Shown one piece after another: positions 31,323-40,612 of a stretch of DNA of 64,000 bases (its first letter is position 1; each line of letters begins with the position of its first letter). The translations under genes and the position numbers were made by a program. The notes under the pieces were generated by a model. The model worked only from the letters and a program-made list of their open reading frames with translations, was not told the origin of the DNA and searched no databases. This DNA comes from Thiobacillus thioparus DSM 505 (GTDB taxonomy: Bacteria > Pseudomonadota > Gammaproteobacteria > Burkholderiales > Thiobacillaceae), in assembly GCF_000373385.1 (NCBI RefSeq), contig NZ_KB891326.1, forward strand, positions 209,309 through 273,308, in the 5' to 3' direction.

Positions 31323-34168
31323 GCCTGCATTGCCATCACGACCGGGGTACCCCGGCACGCACGTCCACCCAACACGTCACGCTGTCCATCGACGGCGTTC
31401 CCATTACCGTTCCGGCCGGAACCTCGGTGATGCATGCCGCCGCCGAAGCGGGAATCGATATTCCCAAGCTGTGTGCGACCGAACAGCTGGAATCGTTCGG
31501 CTCCTGCCGACTCTGTGTAGTCCAGGTGAAGAACCGGCGTGGCTACCCGGCTTCATGTACCACGCTGGCGGAGGAGGGCATGGAGGTCACCACCGAGAAC
31601 GATGCCCTGTTCCGTCTGCGCCGTGGCGTCATGGAGTTGTATATCTCCGATCATCCGCTCGACTGCCTGACCTGTTCCGCCAACGGCAACTGCGAGTTGC
31701 AGGACCAGGCCGGCCGCGTCGGCCTTCGCGAAGTCCGCTACGCCGACGGCCAAAACCATCTGCAGGAAGCGACGGATACCTCGAATCCCTATTTCGCCTA
31801 CGATCCGTCGAAGTGCATCGTCTGCTCGCGCTGCGTGCGGGCCTGTTCCGACATCCAGGGCACCTACGCCTTGACCACCACCGAACGCGGATTCGACAGT
31901 CGCATCGCGGCAGCGGGCGGCGAGGATTTCATGTCGTCCGAATGCGTGTCCTGCGGCGCCTGTGTCGCGGCCTGCCCCACAGCGGCGCTGATGGAAAAAT
32001 CCGTCATCGAGATGGGGCAGCCCCAACGCAGCGTCACAACCACCTGCGCCTATTGCGGCGTGGGGTGCTCGCTCAATGCCGAGTTGCAGGGCGAGAAAGT
32101 GATCCGCATGGTGCCCGACCTCAATGGTGGCGCCAATCATGGCCATGCCTGCGTCAAGGGCCGTTTCGCCTGGGGCTATGCCACGCATGCCGACCGTATC
32201 ACCACGCCGATGATCCGCAGTTCGATCCGCGATCCCTGGCGCGAGGTGAGCTGGGAGGAGGCCATCGCCCACACGGCGAGCGAGCTGCGGCGCCTGCAGG
32301 AAAAATACGGGGCCGAGTCGATCGGCTCGATCACCTCCTCGCGTTGTTCCAACGAGGAGACCTATCTGGTCCAGAAGCTGACGCGTGCGGCCTTTGGCGT
32401 CAACAACGTCGACACCTGCGCTCGCGTGTGCCATTCGCCAACCGGGTATGGCCTCAAGCAGACGCTGGGCGAATCGGCGGGTACTCAGGACTTCGATTCC
32501 GTGATGCAGGCGGACGTGATCATGGTGATCGGTGCCAACCCGACCGATGGTCACCCGGTATTCGGTTCACGCATGAAGCAGCGCCTGCGCCAGGGCGCCA
32601 AGCTGATCGTCGCCGACCCGCGCGCCATCGATCTGGTCGACACGCCGCACGTGCGCGCCGCCCATCACCTGAAGCTGCTGCCCGGCACCAATGTCGCGCT
32701 GATCAATGCCCTGGCGCATGTCGTCGTGGCCGAGGGGCTGGTCGACGAGGATTTCGTCGTGGATCGCTGCGAGGCGGAGGCCTTCAATAAATGGCGTACC
32801 TTCATTGCCGATCCGCGGCATTCGCCGGAAGCGACCGCATCCGTCACCGGCGTGCCGGCGGACGAGGTACGCGCGGCTGCGCGACTGTATGCGACAGGCG
32901 GCAATGCAGCCATCTACTACGGTTTGGGCGTGACCGAGCACAGCCAGGGGTCCACCATGGTCATGGGGATCGCCAACCTGGCCATGGCCACCGGCAACAT
33001 CGGGCGCCCCGGCGTCGGCGTCAATCCGCTGCGCGGCCAGAACAACGTGCAGGGCTCGTGCGACATGGGATCCTTCCCGCACGAACTGCCCGGGTATCGC
33101 CACGTTTCGGACGTCGCCACCCGCGAGCTGTTCGAGTCGGTCTGGGGTGTGCCGCTTTCGGACGAACCCGGCCTGCGTATCCCGAACATGTTCGACGCCG
33201 CCATCGCCGGCAGCTTCAAAGGGCTCTACGTACAGGGTGAAGACATCGCCCAGTCCGACCCGAACACCGGGCATGTCACCCATGCACTGGAGTCCCTTGA
33301 GTGTCTGGTGGTGCAGGATCTCTTCCTCAACGAAACCGCGAAATTCGCGCATGTCTTCCTGCCCGGCGCCAGCTTCCTTGAAAAGGACGGCACCTTCACC
33401 AACGCAGAACGGCGCATTTCGCGCATCCGCAAGGTGATGCGTCCGCTTGCCACCTATGCGGACTGGGAAGTGACCCAGATGCTGTCGAACGCACTCGGTT
33501 ATCCGATGAATTACAGCCATCCGTCCGAGATCATGGACGAAATTGCGCGCCTGACCCCCACCTTCCACGACGTGTCCTACGCCAATCTGGACCGGTTGGG
33601 CAGCATCCAGTGGCCTTGCAACGCGGAACATCCGGACGGCACGCCGACCATGCACGTGACGGAATTCGTGCGGGGCAAGGGACGCTTCATGCTGACCGAG
33701 TACGTTGCCACGGACGAGCGCGTCAACCGTCGCTTCCCGCTGCTGCTTACCACCGGCCGCATCCTGTCGCAATACAACGTCGGTGCACAGACCCGGCGTA
33801 CCGCGAATAACGCGTGGCATCCGGAAGACATCCTCGAGCTGCATCCAGTGGATGCCGAGGATCGCGGCATCCGTGACGGCGACTGGGTCGGCGTGCAGAG
33901 CCGTGCCGGCGAGACCGTGCTGCGCGCGCGAATCAGCGAGCGCATGCAGCCCGGCGTCGTCTACACCACGTTCCACTGGCCCGGCTCCGGCGCCAACGTG
34001 GTGACCACGGAGAACTCCGACTGGGCCACCAATTGCCCGGAGTACAAGGTGACCGCTGTGCAGTTGTCGCGTGTGGAACAGCCCTCGACCTGGCAGAAGC
34101 AGTTTGCGCAATTCAGCGAGGAACAGATGAAACTGCTGAAGCAGGAGCCGGCCGGTGCGCCTGTGTGA
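31319..34168 (+). CDS. fdsA: NAD-dependent formate dehydrogenase, catalytic alpha subunit
   Basis: The 949-residue molybdopterin enzyme oxidises formate to CO2. N-terminal iron-sulfur domains come first: 2Fe-2S (CATEQLESFGSCRLC with a later Cys), a His/Cys-ligated 4Fe-4S (HPLDCLTCSANGNC), and two ferredoxin clusters (CIVCSRCVRAC, CVSCGACVAAC). A further 4Fe-4S site is CAYCGVGC. The molybdenum ligand is the Cys in ARVCHSPTGYG, so this is the Mo/Cys form, not selenocysteine. The C-terminal dinucleotide-binding domain is complete. It overlaps fdsB by four bases. It is the last step of formaldehyde oxidation. Confidence 0.95.
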   Translation: MSLHCHHDRGTPARTSTQHVTLSIDGVPITVPAGTSVMHAAAEAGIDIPKLCATEQLESFGSCRLCVVQVKNRRGYPASCTTLAEEGMEVTTENDALFRLRRGVMELYISDHPLDCLTCSANGNCELQDQAGRVGLREVRYADGQNHLQEATDTSNPYFAYDPSKCIVCSRCVRACSDIQGTYALTTTERGFDSRIAAAGGEDFMSSECVSCGACVAACPTAALMEKSVIEMGQPQRSVTTTCAYCGVGCSLNAELQGEKVIRMVPDLNGGANHGHACVKGRFAWGYATHADRITTPMIRSSIRDPWREVSWEEAIAHTASELRRLQEKYGAESIGSITSSRCSNEETYLVQKLTRAAFGVNNVDTCARVCHSPTGYGLKQTLGESAGTQDFDSVMQADVIMVIGANPTDGHPVFGSRMKQRLRQGAKLIVADPRAIDLVDTPHVRAAHHLKLLPGTNVALINALAHVVVAEGLVDEDFVVDRCEAEAFNKWRTFIADPRHSPEATASVTGVPADEVRAAARLYATGGNAAIYYGLGVTEHSQGSTMVMGIANLAMATGNIGRPGVGVNPLRGQNNVQGSCDMGSFPHELPGYRHVSDVATRELFESVWGVPLSDEPGLRIPNMFDAAIAGSFKGLYVQGEDIAQSDPNTGHVTHALESLECLVVQDLFLNETAKFAHVFLPGASFLEKDGTFTNAERRISRIRKVMRPLATYADWEVTQMLSNALGYPMNYSHPSEIMDEIARLTPTFHDVSYANLDRLGSIQWPCNAEHPDGTPTMHVTEFVRGKGRFMLTEYVATDERVNRRFPLLLTTGRILSQYNVGAQTRRTANNAWHPEDILELHPVDAEDRGIRDGDWVGVQSRAGETVLRARISERMQPGVVYTTFHWPGSGANVVTTENSDWATNCPEYKVTAVQLSRVEQPSTWQKQFAQFSEEQMKLLKQEPAGAPV

Positions 34169-34976
34169 CCTGCCCGGCTCCTCCATGACGCTGCCGTCTC
34201 CCTTGGTGGAAACCGCCGCGCGCGGTCCGAGTGGCATGCGAATGGACTCGGTGCCGGAAGAAGTACCGGTCGCCTTGTCCTACAACGGCATCTCGCATGT
34301 CGTGATGCTGGCCAGTCCGACCGACCTGGAGGACTTTGCCCTCGGATTCAGCCTGAGCGAAGGAATCCTGGCGGACCCCAGCGAGCTGTATGACCTGGAT
34401 CTGGAGATCGAAACCCGCGGCGTAGTCGTGCAAATGCGTATTGCCGAAGCGCGGTTCGCCGAACTCAAGAACCGTCGCCGTGCGCTGGCCGGCCGTACGG
34501 GATGCGGCTTGTGCGGCGTAGAAAGCCTGGATCAGGTGGCCCGCACCCTGGCGCTGTTGCCAGCCGGCCCCGCCATCGCGGCCGCGGCGCTCCATCGGGC
34601 GCTGGCCCAGTTGCAGCAGAAGCAGCCGCTGCATGCCAGCACCGGTGGCGTACATGCGGCCGCCTGGGCAGACGCCGCAGGCGATTTGCTGGCGGTGCGT
34701 GAGGACGTGGGCCGCCACAATGCGCTGGACAAGCTGATCGGCGCATTGGCTAAAGACCGGCGCGATCCTGCCGCCGGCTTCGCGTTGGTCACCAGCCGTG
34801 CCAGCTTCGAGATGGTGCAGAAGGCAGCCAGCGTCGGCATCCCCATTCTGGCGGCGGTCTCCGCGCCGACAGCCTACGCGATCCGGCTGGCCCAGGAAGT
34901 GGGGCTGGCCCTGGCGGGTTTCGTACGCCAGGGCCGTTACACCATTTATTCAACCCCGGAACGAATCGAAACCTGA
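34155..34976 (+). CDS. fdhD: Formate dehydrogenase sulfurtransferase FdhD/FdsC
   Basis: The 273-residue FdhD-family protein transfers sulfur from a cysteine desulfurase to the molybdenum cofactor of formate dehydrogenase. The reactive cysteine pair is in GRTGCGLCGVES and the conserved STGGVHAAAW and REDVGRHNALDKLIG segments are present. The GTG at 34155, inside the end of fdsA with AGGAG eight bases upstream, is chosen; an ATG at 34185 is an alternative. Its place between fdsA and fdsD is standard for fds operons. Confidence 0.92.
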   Translation: MRLCDLPGSSMTLPSPLVETAARGPSGMRMDSVPEEVPVALSYNGISHVVMLASPTDLEDFALGFSLSEGILADPSELYDLDLEIETRGVVVQMRIAEARFAELKNRRRALAGRTGCGLCGVESLDQVARTLALLPAGPAIAAAALHRALAQLQQKQPLHASTGGVHAAAWADAAGDLLAVREDVGRHNALDKLIGALAKDRRDPAAGFALVTSRASFEMVQKAASVGIPILAAVSAPTAYAIRLAQEVGLALAGFVRQGRYTIYSTPERIET

Positions 34977-34983
34977 GCAACAC

Positions 34984-35220
34984 ATGAATATTGAACACCT
35001 GATCCACATGGCCAATCAGATCGGCGCCTACTTCGAGGCCGAGCCCGATCGGGTGGTCGCAAGCGCGGGCGTTGCGGATCATCTGGCCCGCTTCTGGGAG
35101 AAGCGCATGCGCCAGAGTCTTTACGCCTACCTGGATTCGGCGCAGGACAGCACCCTGACGCCGTTGGTCAGCGAAGCCCTGACCCGGCATCGTGAGCAGA
35201 TACTGGGCAAACTCCAATGA
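34984..35220 (+). CDS. fdsD: Formate dehydrogenase delta subunit
   Basis: The 78-residue FdsD protein (MNIEHLIHMANQIGAYFEAEPD, HLARFWEKRMRQSLYAYL) is a small subunit or accessory factor required for active FdsABG enzyme in relatives. It starts seven bases after fdhD and its stop overlaps the folK start by four bases. Confidence 0.9.
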   Translation: MNIEHLIHMANQIGAYFEAEPDRVVASAGVADHLARFWEKRMRQSLYAYLDSAQDSTLTPLVSEALTRHREQILGKLQ

Positions 35221-35774
35221 GCCGAGCCTTCGTCGCCCTGGGGGGGAATGTCGACGGGCCCGCAGCTCGCCTGCTTGCCGTCATGGATGAATTCGATTCC
35301 CTGCCGCATACCCGCCTGTTGCGTGCGTCGTCGCTCTATCGGACGGCGCCCGTGGGCTATGCCGACCAACCCGACTTCATCAATGCGGCCGTTCTACTGG
35401 AAACCGGACTGTCGCCGGATGCGCTGATGGGCGAATTGCTAGCGATGGAGACGCGCCATGGCCGTGTGCGTCACGTGCGCAACGGGCCGCGCACGCTGGA
35501 TCTCGATTTGCTTCTGTACGATGGCCTGATCCTGGATGGCGATCCGGCGCTGATCGTGCCACATCCGCGCCTGCACCTGCGGTCTTTCGTCCTGGCGCCG
35601 CTGGTGGAAATCGAGCCCGAGTGCGTGCTGCCCCGGCATGGCCGGGCGGCTTCGATCCTCGAAAGAATGACGGACCGGGATGAGGTCCGCCGCATCGATT
35701 TCCCTGGATTGGACGATGGACTGCAGGTTCTGCGCAGACTTGGCCAGGGATTGATGCCCCGCGCCTACGCCTGA
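35217..35774 (+). CDS. folK: Hydroxymethyldihydropterin pyrophosphokinase
   Basis: The 185-residue HPPK activates 6-hydroxymethyl-dihydropterin with ATP for pteridine coenzyme synthesis. Family motifs are FVALGGNVDGP at the start, ASSLYRTAPVGY, and the catalytic RNGPRTLDLDLLLYD and VPHPRLHLRSFVLAPL. It is translationally coupled to fdsD, so cofactor supply is co-expressed with formate dehydrogenase. Because the neighbouring genes make tetrahydromethanopterin, this copy may serve that pathway rather than folate; a second folK elsewhere would support this. Confidence 0.92.
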   Translation: MSRAFVALGGNVDGPAARLLAVMDEFDSLPHTRLLRASSLYRTAPVGYADQPDFINAAVLLETGLSPDALMGELLAMETRHGRVRHVRNGPRTLDLDLLLYDGLILDGDPALIVPHPRLHLRSFVLAPLVEIEPECVLPRHGRAASILERMTDRDEVRRIDFPGLDDGLQVLRRLGQGLMPRAYA

Positions 35775-35818
35775 CCTATCCGGTTGTCTGGTCCCGCCGG
35801 CCCCAATGCAGTCCTGAC

Positions 35819-36691
35819 TTATACGGGAAGCGGTGCGGTGCGCTCAATCAGCGCATAGGCGGAATGATTGTGGATCGATTCGAAATTCTCCGATTCGACC
35901 ACATAGGATTCGATGCGAGCATCCTCGTTCAGAGCGCTGGCCACATCGCGCACCAGGTCCTCCACGAATTTCGGATTCTCGTAAGCCTTCTCGGTGACGT
36001 ATTTCTCATCCGGCCGCTTCAGTAGACCATAGAGCTGGCTGGAGGCATTCGCTTCGGCGATGTGGATCAGGTCTTCGATCCAGATGAAATCGTTCGTCTT
36101 GACGGTGATCGTTATATGCGAGCGCTGATTGTGAGCGCCGTATTTCGAGATGCCCTTGGAACAGGGACACAGGCTGGTGCATGGCACCAGGATTCTGACA
36201 GTCTGGTGATACACACCATCCCGGATTTCTCCGATGAACGTGACTTCGTAATCGAGCAGACTCTTGACGCCCGAGACCGGTGCGCGCTTGTTGACGAAGT
36301 AGGGGAAGCTCATCTCGATGTGCCCGGAGCGGGCTTCCAGACGCTCGATCATCTGGCGAAGCATGCTTTCGAAGGATTCCACCGTGATCTCGCGATCCTG
36401 GCTGTTCAGGATCTCGATGAAGCGGGACATGTGCGTGCCCTTGAAGTGGTGGGGCAAATGCACGTACATGCCGAAGGTGGCGATGGTGTGCTGGGTGCCG
36501 CTGCTCTTATCCCGCACCCTGACGGGATGGCGGATGGCCTTGATGCCGACCTTGTCGATGGCGATCCTGCGGGCATCCGGCGTGTTCTGGACATCGGGGA
36601 TGGCTGCATCGGCAGGCTGGGCAGGCCTGCGGCCAGGCAGGGTTGAAGGGCAGGGCAGGTCGGTTTCGCAAACGGTGTCGCAGGAGGTCAT
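35819..36691 (-). CDS. folE2: GTP cyclohydrolase IB (FolE2/MptA-like)
   Basis: The 290-residue COG1469 protein has [24 protein letters not shown], which carries the conserved metal-binding cysteine and histidines. It makes 7,8-dihydroneopterin triphosphate (or a cyclic phosphate in MptA) from GTP. The ATG at 36691 with AAGGA upstream is chosen; an ATG at 36715 overlapping the sco stop would add eight residues. It is on the minus strand behind a SCO gene under a sigma-54 promoter. Co-location with H4MPT genes points to that pathway. Confidence 0.9.
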   Translation of the reverse strand: MTSCDTVCETDLPCPSTLPGRRPAQPADAAIPDVQNTPDARRIAIDKVGIKAIRHPVRVRDKSSGTQHTIATFGMYVHLPHHFKGTHMSRFIEILNSQDREITVESFESMLRQMIERLEARSGHIEMSFPYFVNKRAPVSGVKSLLDYEVTFIGEIRDGVYHQTVRILVPCTSLCPCSKGISKYGAHNQRSHITITVKTNDFIWIEDLIHIAEANASSQLYGLLKRPDEKYVTEKAYENPKFVEDLVRDVASALNEDARIESYVVESENFESIHNHSAYALIERTAPLPV

Positions 36692-36711
36692 GAGCGTCCT
36701 TGGTCTGTTCA

Positions 36712-37269
36712 TCAAGGCAGCAAGGCCGTGACGAGTTTCAGTACATCCTGGGTGGGGGTGCCGTAAGGAATGATTCTCACGAGCTTGCCCTGGGTGTCGA
36801 TGAGGAAGATGTTCACCGTATGGTCGACGGTATAGCTGGAGCCCGTCGGCACATAGCGGAAGTGCGCGCCATACTGGCCGGCCACTTTGTGCAACTCCTG
36901 CTCGCTGCCGGTCAGCGCCAGAATGCTCTTGTCAAAAAAACCCACATAGGGTTCCAGGACATCGGCGGTGTCCCGTTTCGGGTCAACACTGATAAAAATC
37001 GGTTGAACCAGGGAGCGCTTGTCGGCAGGCAGCATGGCCAGTAATTGCTTGAATTGCAGCAGTTCCGTCGGGCACATGTCCGGGCAATAAGTGAAGCCAA
37101 AATACAGCAACACAGCCTTGCCCTTGAACGACGAAAGCGAGACTTCCTTGTTCTGTGTGGTGCGGAGCGTGAAATCCCCGCCCAGCGTATGCGACCCGGC
37201 CCATGCCAGGGACGTGCAGAACAGGAGCAGGGACACGATGCCATAGCGCACAGAATTCATATTTCTCAT
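36712..37269 (-). CDS. SCO1/SenC family protein, copy 2
   Basis: The 185-residue thioredoxin-fold copper chaperone has a signal peptide ([24 protein letters not shown]). Copper ligands are CPDMC (standard CxxxC) and the His in [11 protein letters not shown]. It differs from the copy at 12086, which has an expanded motif, and probably serves a cytochrome oxidase or another copper enzyme. It precedes folE2 with a stop/start overlap, an odd pairing that suggests shared control rather than shared biochemistry. Confidence 0.9.
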   Translation of the reverse strand: MRNMNSVRYGIVSLLLFCTSLAWAGSHTLGGDFTLRTTQNKEVSLSSFKGKAVLLYFGFTYCPDMCPTELLQFKQLLAMLPADKRSLVQPIFISVDPKRDTADVLEPYVGFFDKSILALTGSEQELHKVAGQYGAHFRYVPTGSSYTVDHTVNIFLIDTQGKLVRIIPYGTPTQDVLKLVTALLP

Positions 37270-37301
37270 TGCCTAACAAGTATCTAGTGCCAGAGGCTGC
37301 T

Positions 37302-37316
37302 GCATGAACCGTGCCA
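37302..37316 (-). promoter_or_regulatory. Sigma-54 promoter of sco-folE2
   Basis: The minus strand reads TGGCAC-GGTTC-ATGC with correct spacing, the same one-base variant as at 17445. It is 33 bases before the sco start at 37269. Confidence 0.65.
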
Positions 37317-37404
37317 TGTAGCCCGATGTCTTATGGATCAGGGTGCAGGTGATCCGTCCATTCGGAGCAATATTGGAGAAAAAGGCTTGTGAACGTTCCA
37401 GTTT

Positions 37405-37489
37405 CGGTACAACCTGTACCGTATATTTCACGCGATCTGTATTTCGATCGGCAACTATTTCAGTTTGTCCCCGTTTTTTGGGGACAAAC
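37405..37489. promoter_or_regulatory. Two perfect dyads upstream of the sigma-54 activator gene
   Basis: CGGTACA-ACC-TGTACCG (37405-37421) has 7-bp arms. GTTTGTCCCC (37463-37472) and GGGGACAAAC (37480-37489) form a 10-bp dyad with a 7-base centre. They lie between the divergent genes and could serve the sco-folE2 promoter, the activator gene, or both. Confidence 0.6.
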
Positions 37490-37568
37490 AACGGAATACG
37501 ACGTGCGCTGGGCACCTTTGTAATGTTGGTGCGGATATTGCTTCCATATTCACGGTAAGGATTTAGCG

Positions 37569-39539
37569 ATGGAAAGGCACGAAATCTTGGAACATGCCCG
37601 TATTGTGAATGCTGTGGTCGAGTCGCGTGGCGACATGAACGCGACGGAAGTCGGGCCGGCGATTGCCCAGTCATGGAATCGATGCGTGCGGGACTTCGGC
37701 CTGGATCCGGTTCGCGATGAGCCGGTGGTCGTACTGGACAGCCGAGAACTGAAGGATAGGCAGGAGCCTTTGGAGTCCTTGCGTGCGATCGCGCAAGGCG
37801 AGATGGCCACGCTATACCAGCAATTGTCGGGATCCGGTTTTTCGGTGTTGCTGACCTACCGCGAAGGCGTGGTACTGGATTATCTGGGCGATCCCTCGTT
37901 TTCCGACGCCGCGAGGCAGTGTGGGATGGTGGAGGGGGCGCTGTGGAGCGAGCAGTACCAAGGCACGAACGGTATGGGCACCTGTGCCATCGAGCAGCGT
38001 CCCCTTCTGGTCCACCACCATGAGCACTTTCTGGCACGCAATGTCGGGTTGACCTGTTCGGCTGCGCCTATCTTCGATCATGAAGGCAGGCTGATGGCGG
38101 TCCTGGACGCCTCCAGCTTTTCCCATCTCGCGCAGCAACATACCCTGGTTCTGGTCAACATGTCGGCGCAGATGATCGAGAACCGTACTTTCCTGTGCAA
38201 TTTCCGCGATCATTACGCACTACGCTTCCACAGCCGGCCTGAATTCATCGGGACACTCTGGGAAGGCGCGCTGGCCTTGAATGAGGAAGGCTATATCCTG
38301 GCCGCCAACCGGAGCGCCCTGTTCCAGCTGGGTTACAAGAAGCATGCCGATCTGGCTGGACTTCAACTACGTGACCTCTTCAATACGGGTATGGACGCCC
38401 TGCTCGGACGGAACAACCAGGGATGGCTTAACCCGGTCGCCCTGTATGAGGCCAAGCGGGGGAACCGCTTCTTCGGCCTTGTCCAGCCGCCCGAGTCGCG
38501 CAGTTCTGTCCTGTCCGGACGGGCTGCGCGGCAGGCTGTCATCGAGAACCCGCCTGCGGGCGACGAAAAGGTCATACGCCTAAGTGAGCTCCAGTTCGGC
38601 GACCAGACCATGGAACATAACGTTCACTGCGCCAAGCGCGTGCTGGGCCGGGATATCCCCATCCTGCTGCTGGGCGAGACCGGGACGGGCAAGGAGGTGT
38701 TTGCCCAAGGCGTCCATCAGGAACAGGCTGGCGGCAAGCGTCCCTTCGTGGCGGTGAACTGTGCGTCCATCCCGGAAACCCTGATCGAGAGCGAGCTTTT
38801 CGGCTACAAGTCGGGGGCGTTCACCGGCGCCAACCGTGAGGGTCGTCGCGGGAAAATTCTCCAGGCGAACGGCGGCACCCTGTTCCTGGATGAAATCGGC
38901 GACATGCCCGTGATGCTGCAGGCCCGTTTGCTGCGGGTACTGGAAGAACGCGAAGTGATCCCGCTGGGTGGCGAAACGCCCGTCAAGGTCGACATCAAGC
39001 TGATCAGTGCCACCCACCGTGACCTCAAGGAACTGGTGGCGGAAGGGCGCTTTCGGGAAGATCTGTACTACCGCTTGCAGGGCATCACGCTGAACCTCCC
39101 GCCTTTGCGTGAACGAGGCGACAAGCGCGAACTCATCAACCATATCCTGAGCCTAGAATGCGGGGAAAAGGAACGGGTAGGGTTGAGCAAGGGTGCCTTA
39201 CGGCAACTCGAATCATACGCTTGGCCCGGCAACATCCGGCAGTTGCGCAATGTCCTGAGGACGGCTCTGGCTCTTTGCGATGGCCCTGAAATCACGATTT
39301 ACGATCTGCCTGAAGAAATCTGCGCGCAAGCGCCCCGGTCGGAAGCCGATGACAGTGCTGGCAGCAGTAAGGAGACCCCGTTGTCCGCGCTGGAGATGGC
39401 GGAACGGGAAACTATTTTGCTGAACCTGGAGAAGAGCCGCTGGAACGTCACGCTCGCGGCCCGAAATCTGAAAATCAGCCGCAACACGCTGTATCGCAAG
39501 ATGAACAACCTGAACATCCGCATCAACAAGGAGGAATGA
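37569..39539 (+). CDS. AcoR-like sigma-54 enhancer-binding regulator
   Basis: The 656-residue regulator has an N-terminal GAF-type sensor part (about residues 70-210), a linker, an AAA+ domain and a Fis-type helix-turn-helix at the end (NVTLAARNLKISRNTLYRKMN). The AAA+ domain contains Walker A GETGTGKE and the GAFTGA loop that contacts sigma-54. The layout is that of AcoR/PrpR-like activators sensing small metabolites. No acetoin genes are near. Nearby sigma-54 promoters at mtoX, the Rieske operon, fds and sco-folE2 make it the candidate regulator of C1-sulfur metabolism. It is co-directional with the H4MPT genes, starting 5 bases before the next. Confidence 0.9.
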   Translation: MERHEILEHARIVNAVVESRGDMNATEVGPAIAQSWNRCVRDFGLDPVRDEPVVVLDSRELKDRQEPLESLRAIAQGEMATLYQQLSGSGFSVLLTYREGVVLDYLGDPSFSDAARQCGMVEGALWSEQYQGTNGMGTCAIEQRPLLVHHHEHFLARNVGLTCSAAPIFDHEGRLMAVLDASSFSHLAQQHTLVLVNMSAQMIENRTFLCNFRDHYALRFHSRPEFIGTLWEGALALNEEGYILAANRSALFQLGYKKHADLAGLQLRDLFNTGMDALLGRNNQGWLNPVALYEAKRGNRFFGLVQPPESRSSVLSGRAARQAVIENPPAGDEKVIRLSELQFGDQTMEHNVHCAKRVLGRDIPILLLGETGTGKEVFAQGVHQEQAGGKRPFVAVNCASIPETLIESELFGYKSGAFTGANREGRRGKILQANGGTLFLDEIGDMPVMLQARLLRVLEEREVIPLGGETPVKVDIKLISATHRDLKELVAEGRFREDLYYRLQGITLNLPPLRERGDKRELINHILSLECGEKERVGLSKGALRQLESYAWPGNIRQLRNVLRTALALCDGPEITIYDLPEEICAQAPRSEADDSAGSSKETPLSALEMAERETILLNLEKSRWNVTLAARNLKISRNTLYRKMNNLNIRINKEE

Positions 39540-39543
39540 TTTG

Positions 39544-40038
39544 ATGCCGTCCCCGTTTGTCACCTGGGTTGAGCCTGCCGATCTGGGTTTCAATTCCGCT
39601 CACTTCATCACCTATGGCAATGTCTGTGAAAATTTGCACGGCCATAACTTTCACACGCGCGTGACGGCGCATGGCGAGGATACGGGCGAAGGCTACGTCC
39701 TGGATTTTGTCGCATTGACCCGCCTGGCGCGGGAAATCTGCCAGGAATTGTCCGATCGCGTGATCTTGCCCGCCACCAGCCCTGTTGTCCGCTTGGCCGA
39801 GGAAGACGGCCTGGTCAAGGTTGAAAGCTTCGGCAAGCGTTTCTGGATCGAGAAGGAAAGCTGCGCCATTCTGCAGATACCCAATGCCACAGCGGAGTTG
39901 ATCGCCCGGCATATCGGCGAACGCCTGACCGAGGCACTTCACCGGGAAAACCTGGCAGGAGGCGTCCATTTGCTGGAAGTCGGAGTGGAGGAGGCCGATC
40001 GCCAATGGGGGTTCTCCCGACACGTCTTCCCGCAATGA
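39544..40038 (+). CDS. 6-pyruvoyl-tetrahydropterin synthase-like protein
   Basis: The 164-residue PTPS/QueD-family protein has zinc histidines in FNSAHF and LHGHNF and the catalytic cysteine region NVCENLHGHN. It is preceded by a strong AAGGAGG. Such proteins act on dihydroneopterin triphosphate-type substrates. In this cluster, with FolE2, a dihydropteroate-synthase-like protein and MfnB, it is probably part of tetrahydromethanopterin synthesis, like the PTPS-like genes found in methylotroph H4MPT clusters. Its C-terminal half is longer than in QueD. Confidence 0.85.
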   Translation: MPSPFVTWVEPADLGFNSAHFITYGNVCENLHGHNFHTRVTAHGEDTGEGYVLDFVALTRLAREICQELSDRVILPATSPVVRLAEEDGLVKVESFGKRFWIEKESCAILQIPNATAELIARHIGERLTEALHRENLAGGVHLLEVGVEEADRQWGFSRHVFPQ

Positions 40039-40054
40039 ACCCCGAGGCAAGGCC

Positions 40055-40612
40055 GTGCTAGTGCAAGAAACGCCCCGCATCGCCTGGGGACTGACAGGTT
40101 CGGGACATTACCTTCGCGAAAGCCTGGAAATTATCGAGACGCTTCCGGATGTCGATCTTTTCGTCACGCGAGCTGCGGCCGAAGTACTCGGAATGTATGG
40201 CATCCCGCTCAAGAGCCTGCGTGAGAAAATGCGCGTCTTTCAGGACCACACGGCCAGCAGCGTGCCGGTAGGCTTTCTCTATAGCGGCCACTACCACACG
40301 CTGATTGTCGGCCCGGCCACGTCCAACACCGTGGCCAAATGCGTGGCCGGAATCTCCGACACGCTGGTCACCAATCTCTACGCCCAGGCGGGCAAATGCC
40401 GCATTCCCAGTATCGTGTTTGCCTGTGACTGCGAGCCGACGGTGATCACCGAAGCGCCAGGCCAGACCGTCATGCTGTATCCCCGGCCCATCGATCTGGA
40501 AAATACCGAAAGGCTGAAGCGCTTTCCCTATACCCAGGTGGCGGAAAGCATCGAGGCATTGAAGTCTGCCATTGACCAAAGAATGACATGTCTGAGCACA
40601 TCCTCTTCCTGA
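40055..40612 (+). CDS. Flavoprotein, probable dihydromethanopterin reductase (DmrX-like)
   Basis: The 185-residue FMN-binding flavoprotein belongs to the UbiX/PpcD/Dfp-type fold (WGLTGSGHYLRES near the start, VGPATSNTVAKCVAGISDTLVTNLYAQA). It contains several cysteines near ACDCEPTV that might bind an iron-sulfur cluster. Related proteins in archaea and Burkholderiales (DmrB, DmrX) reduce dihydromethanopterin to tetrahydromethanopterin, which fits the position between PTPS-like and DHPS-like genes. It starts with GTG; the overlap with the next gene is 25 bases. Confidence 0.8.
   Translation: MLVQETPRIAWGLTGSGHYLRESLEIIETLPDVDLFVTRAAAEVLGMYGIPLKSLREKMRVFQDHTASSVPVGFLYSGHYHTLIVGPATSNTVAKCVAGISDTLVTNLYAQAGKCRIPSIVFACDCEPTVITEAPGQTVMLYPRPIDLENTERLKRFPYTQVAESIEALKSAIDQRMTCLSTSSS

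Larger units (their letters stand above)
37270..37568. other. Divergent control region between sco-folE2 and the activator gene
   Basis: No gene. It holds a minus-strand sigma-54 promoter (37302-37316) and two perfect dyads (37405-37421 and 37463-37489). Confidence 0.7.

Noticed and set aside
32567-34237. Minus-strand frame of 556 codons opposite fdsA
   Set aside because: Antisense to the well-conserved formate dehydrogenase alpha subunit; no recognisable motif.
37569-39539. Acetoin catabolism regulator AcoR
   Set aside because: Only the architecture matches; no acetoin genes are present and the neighbours are C1 cofactor genes.
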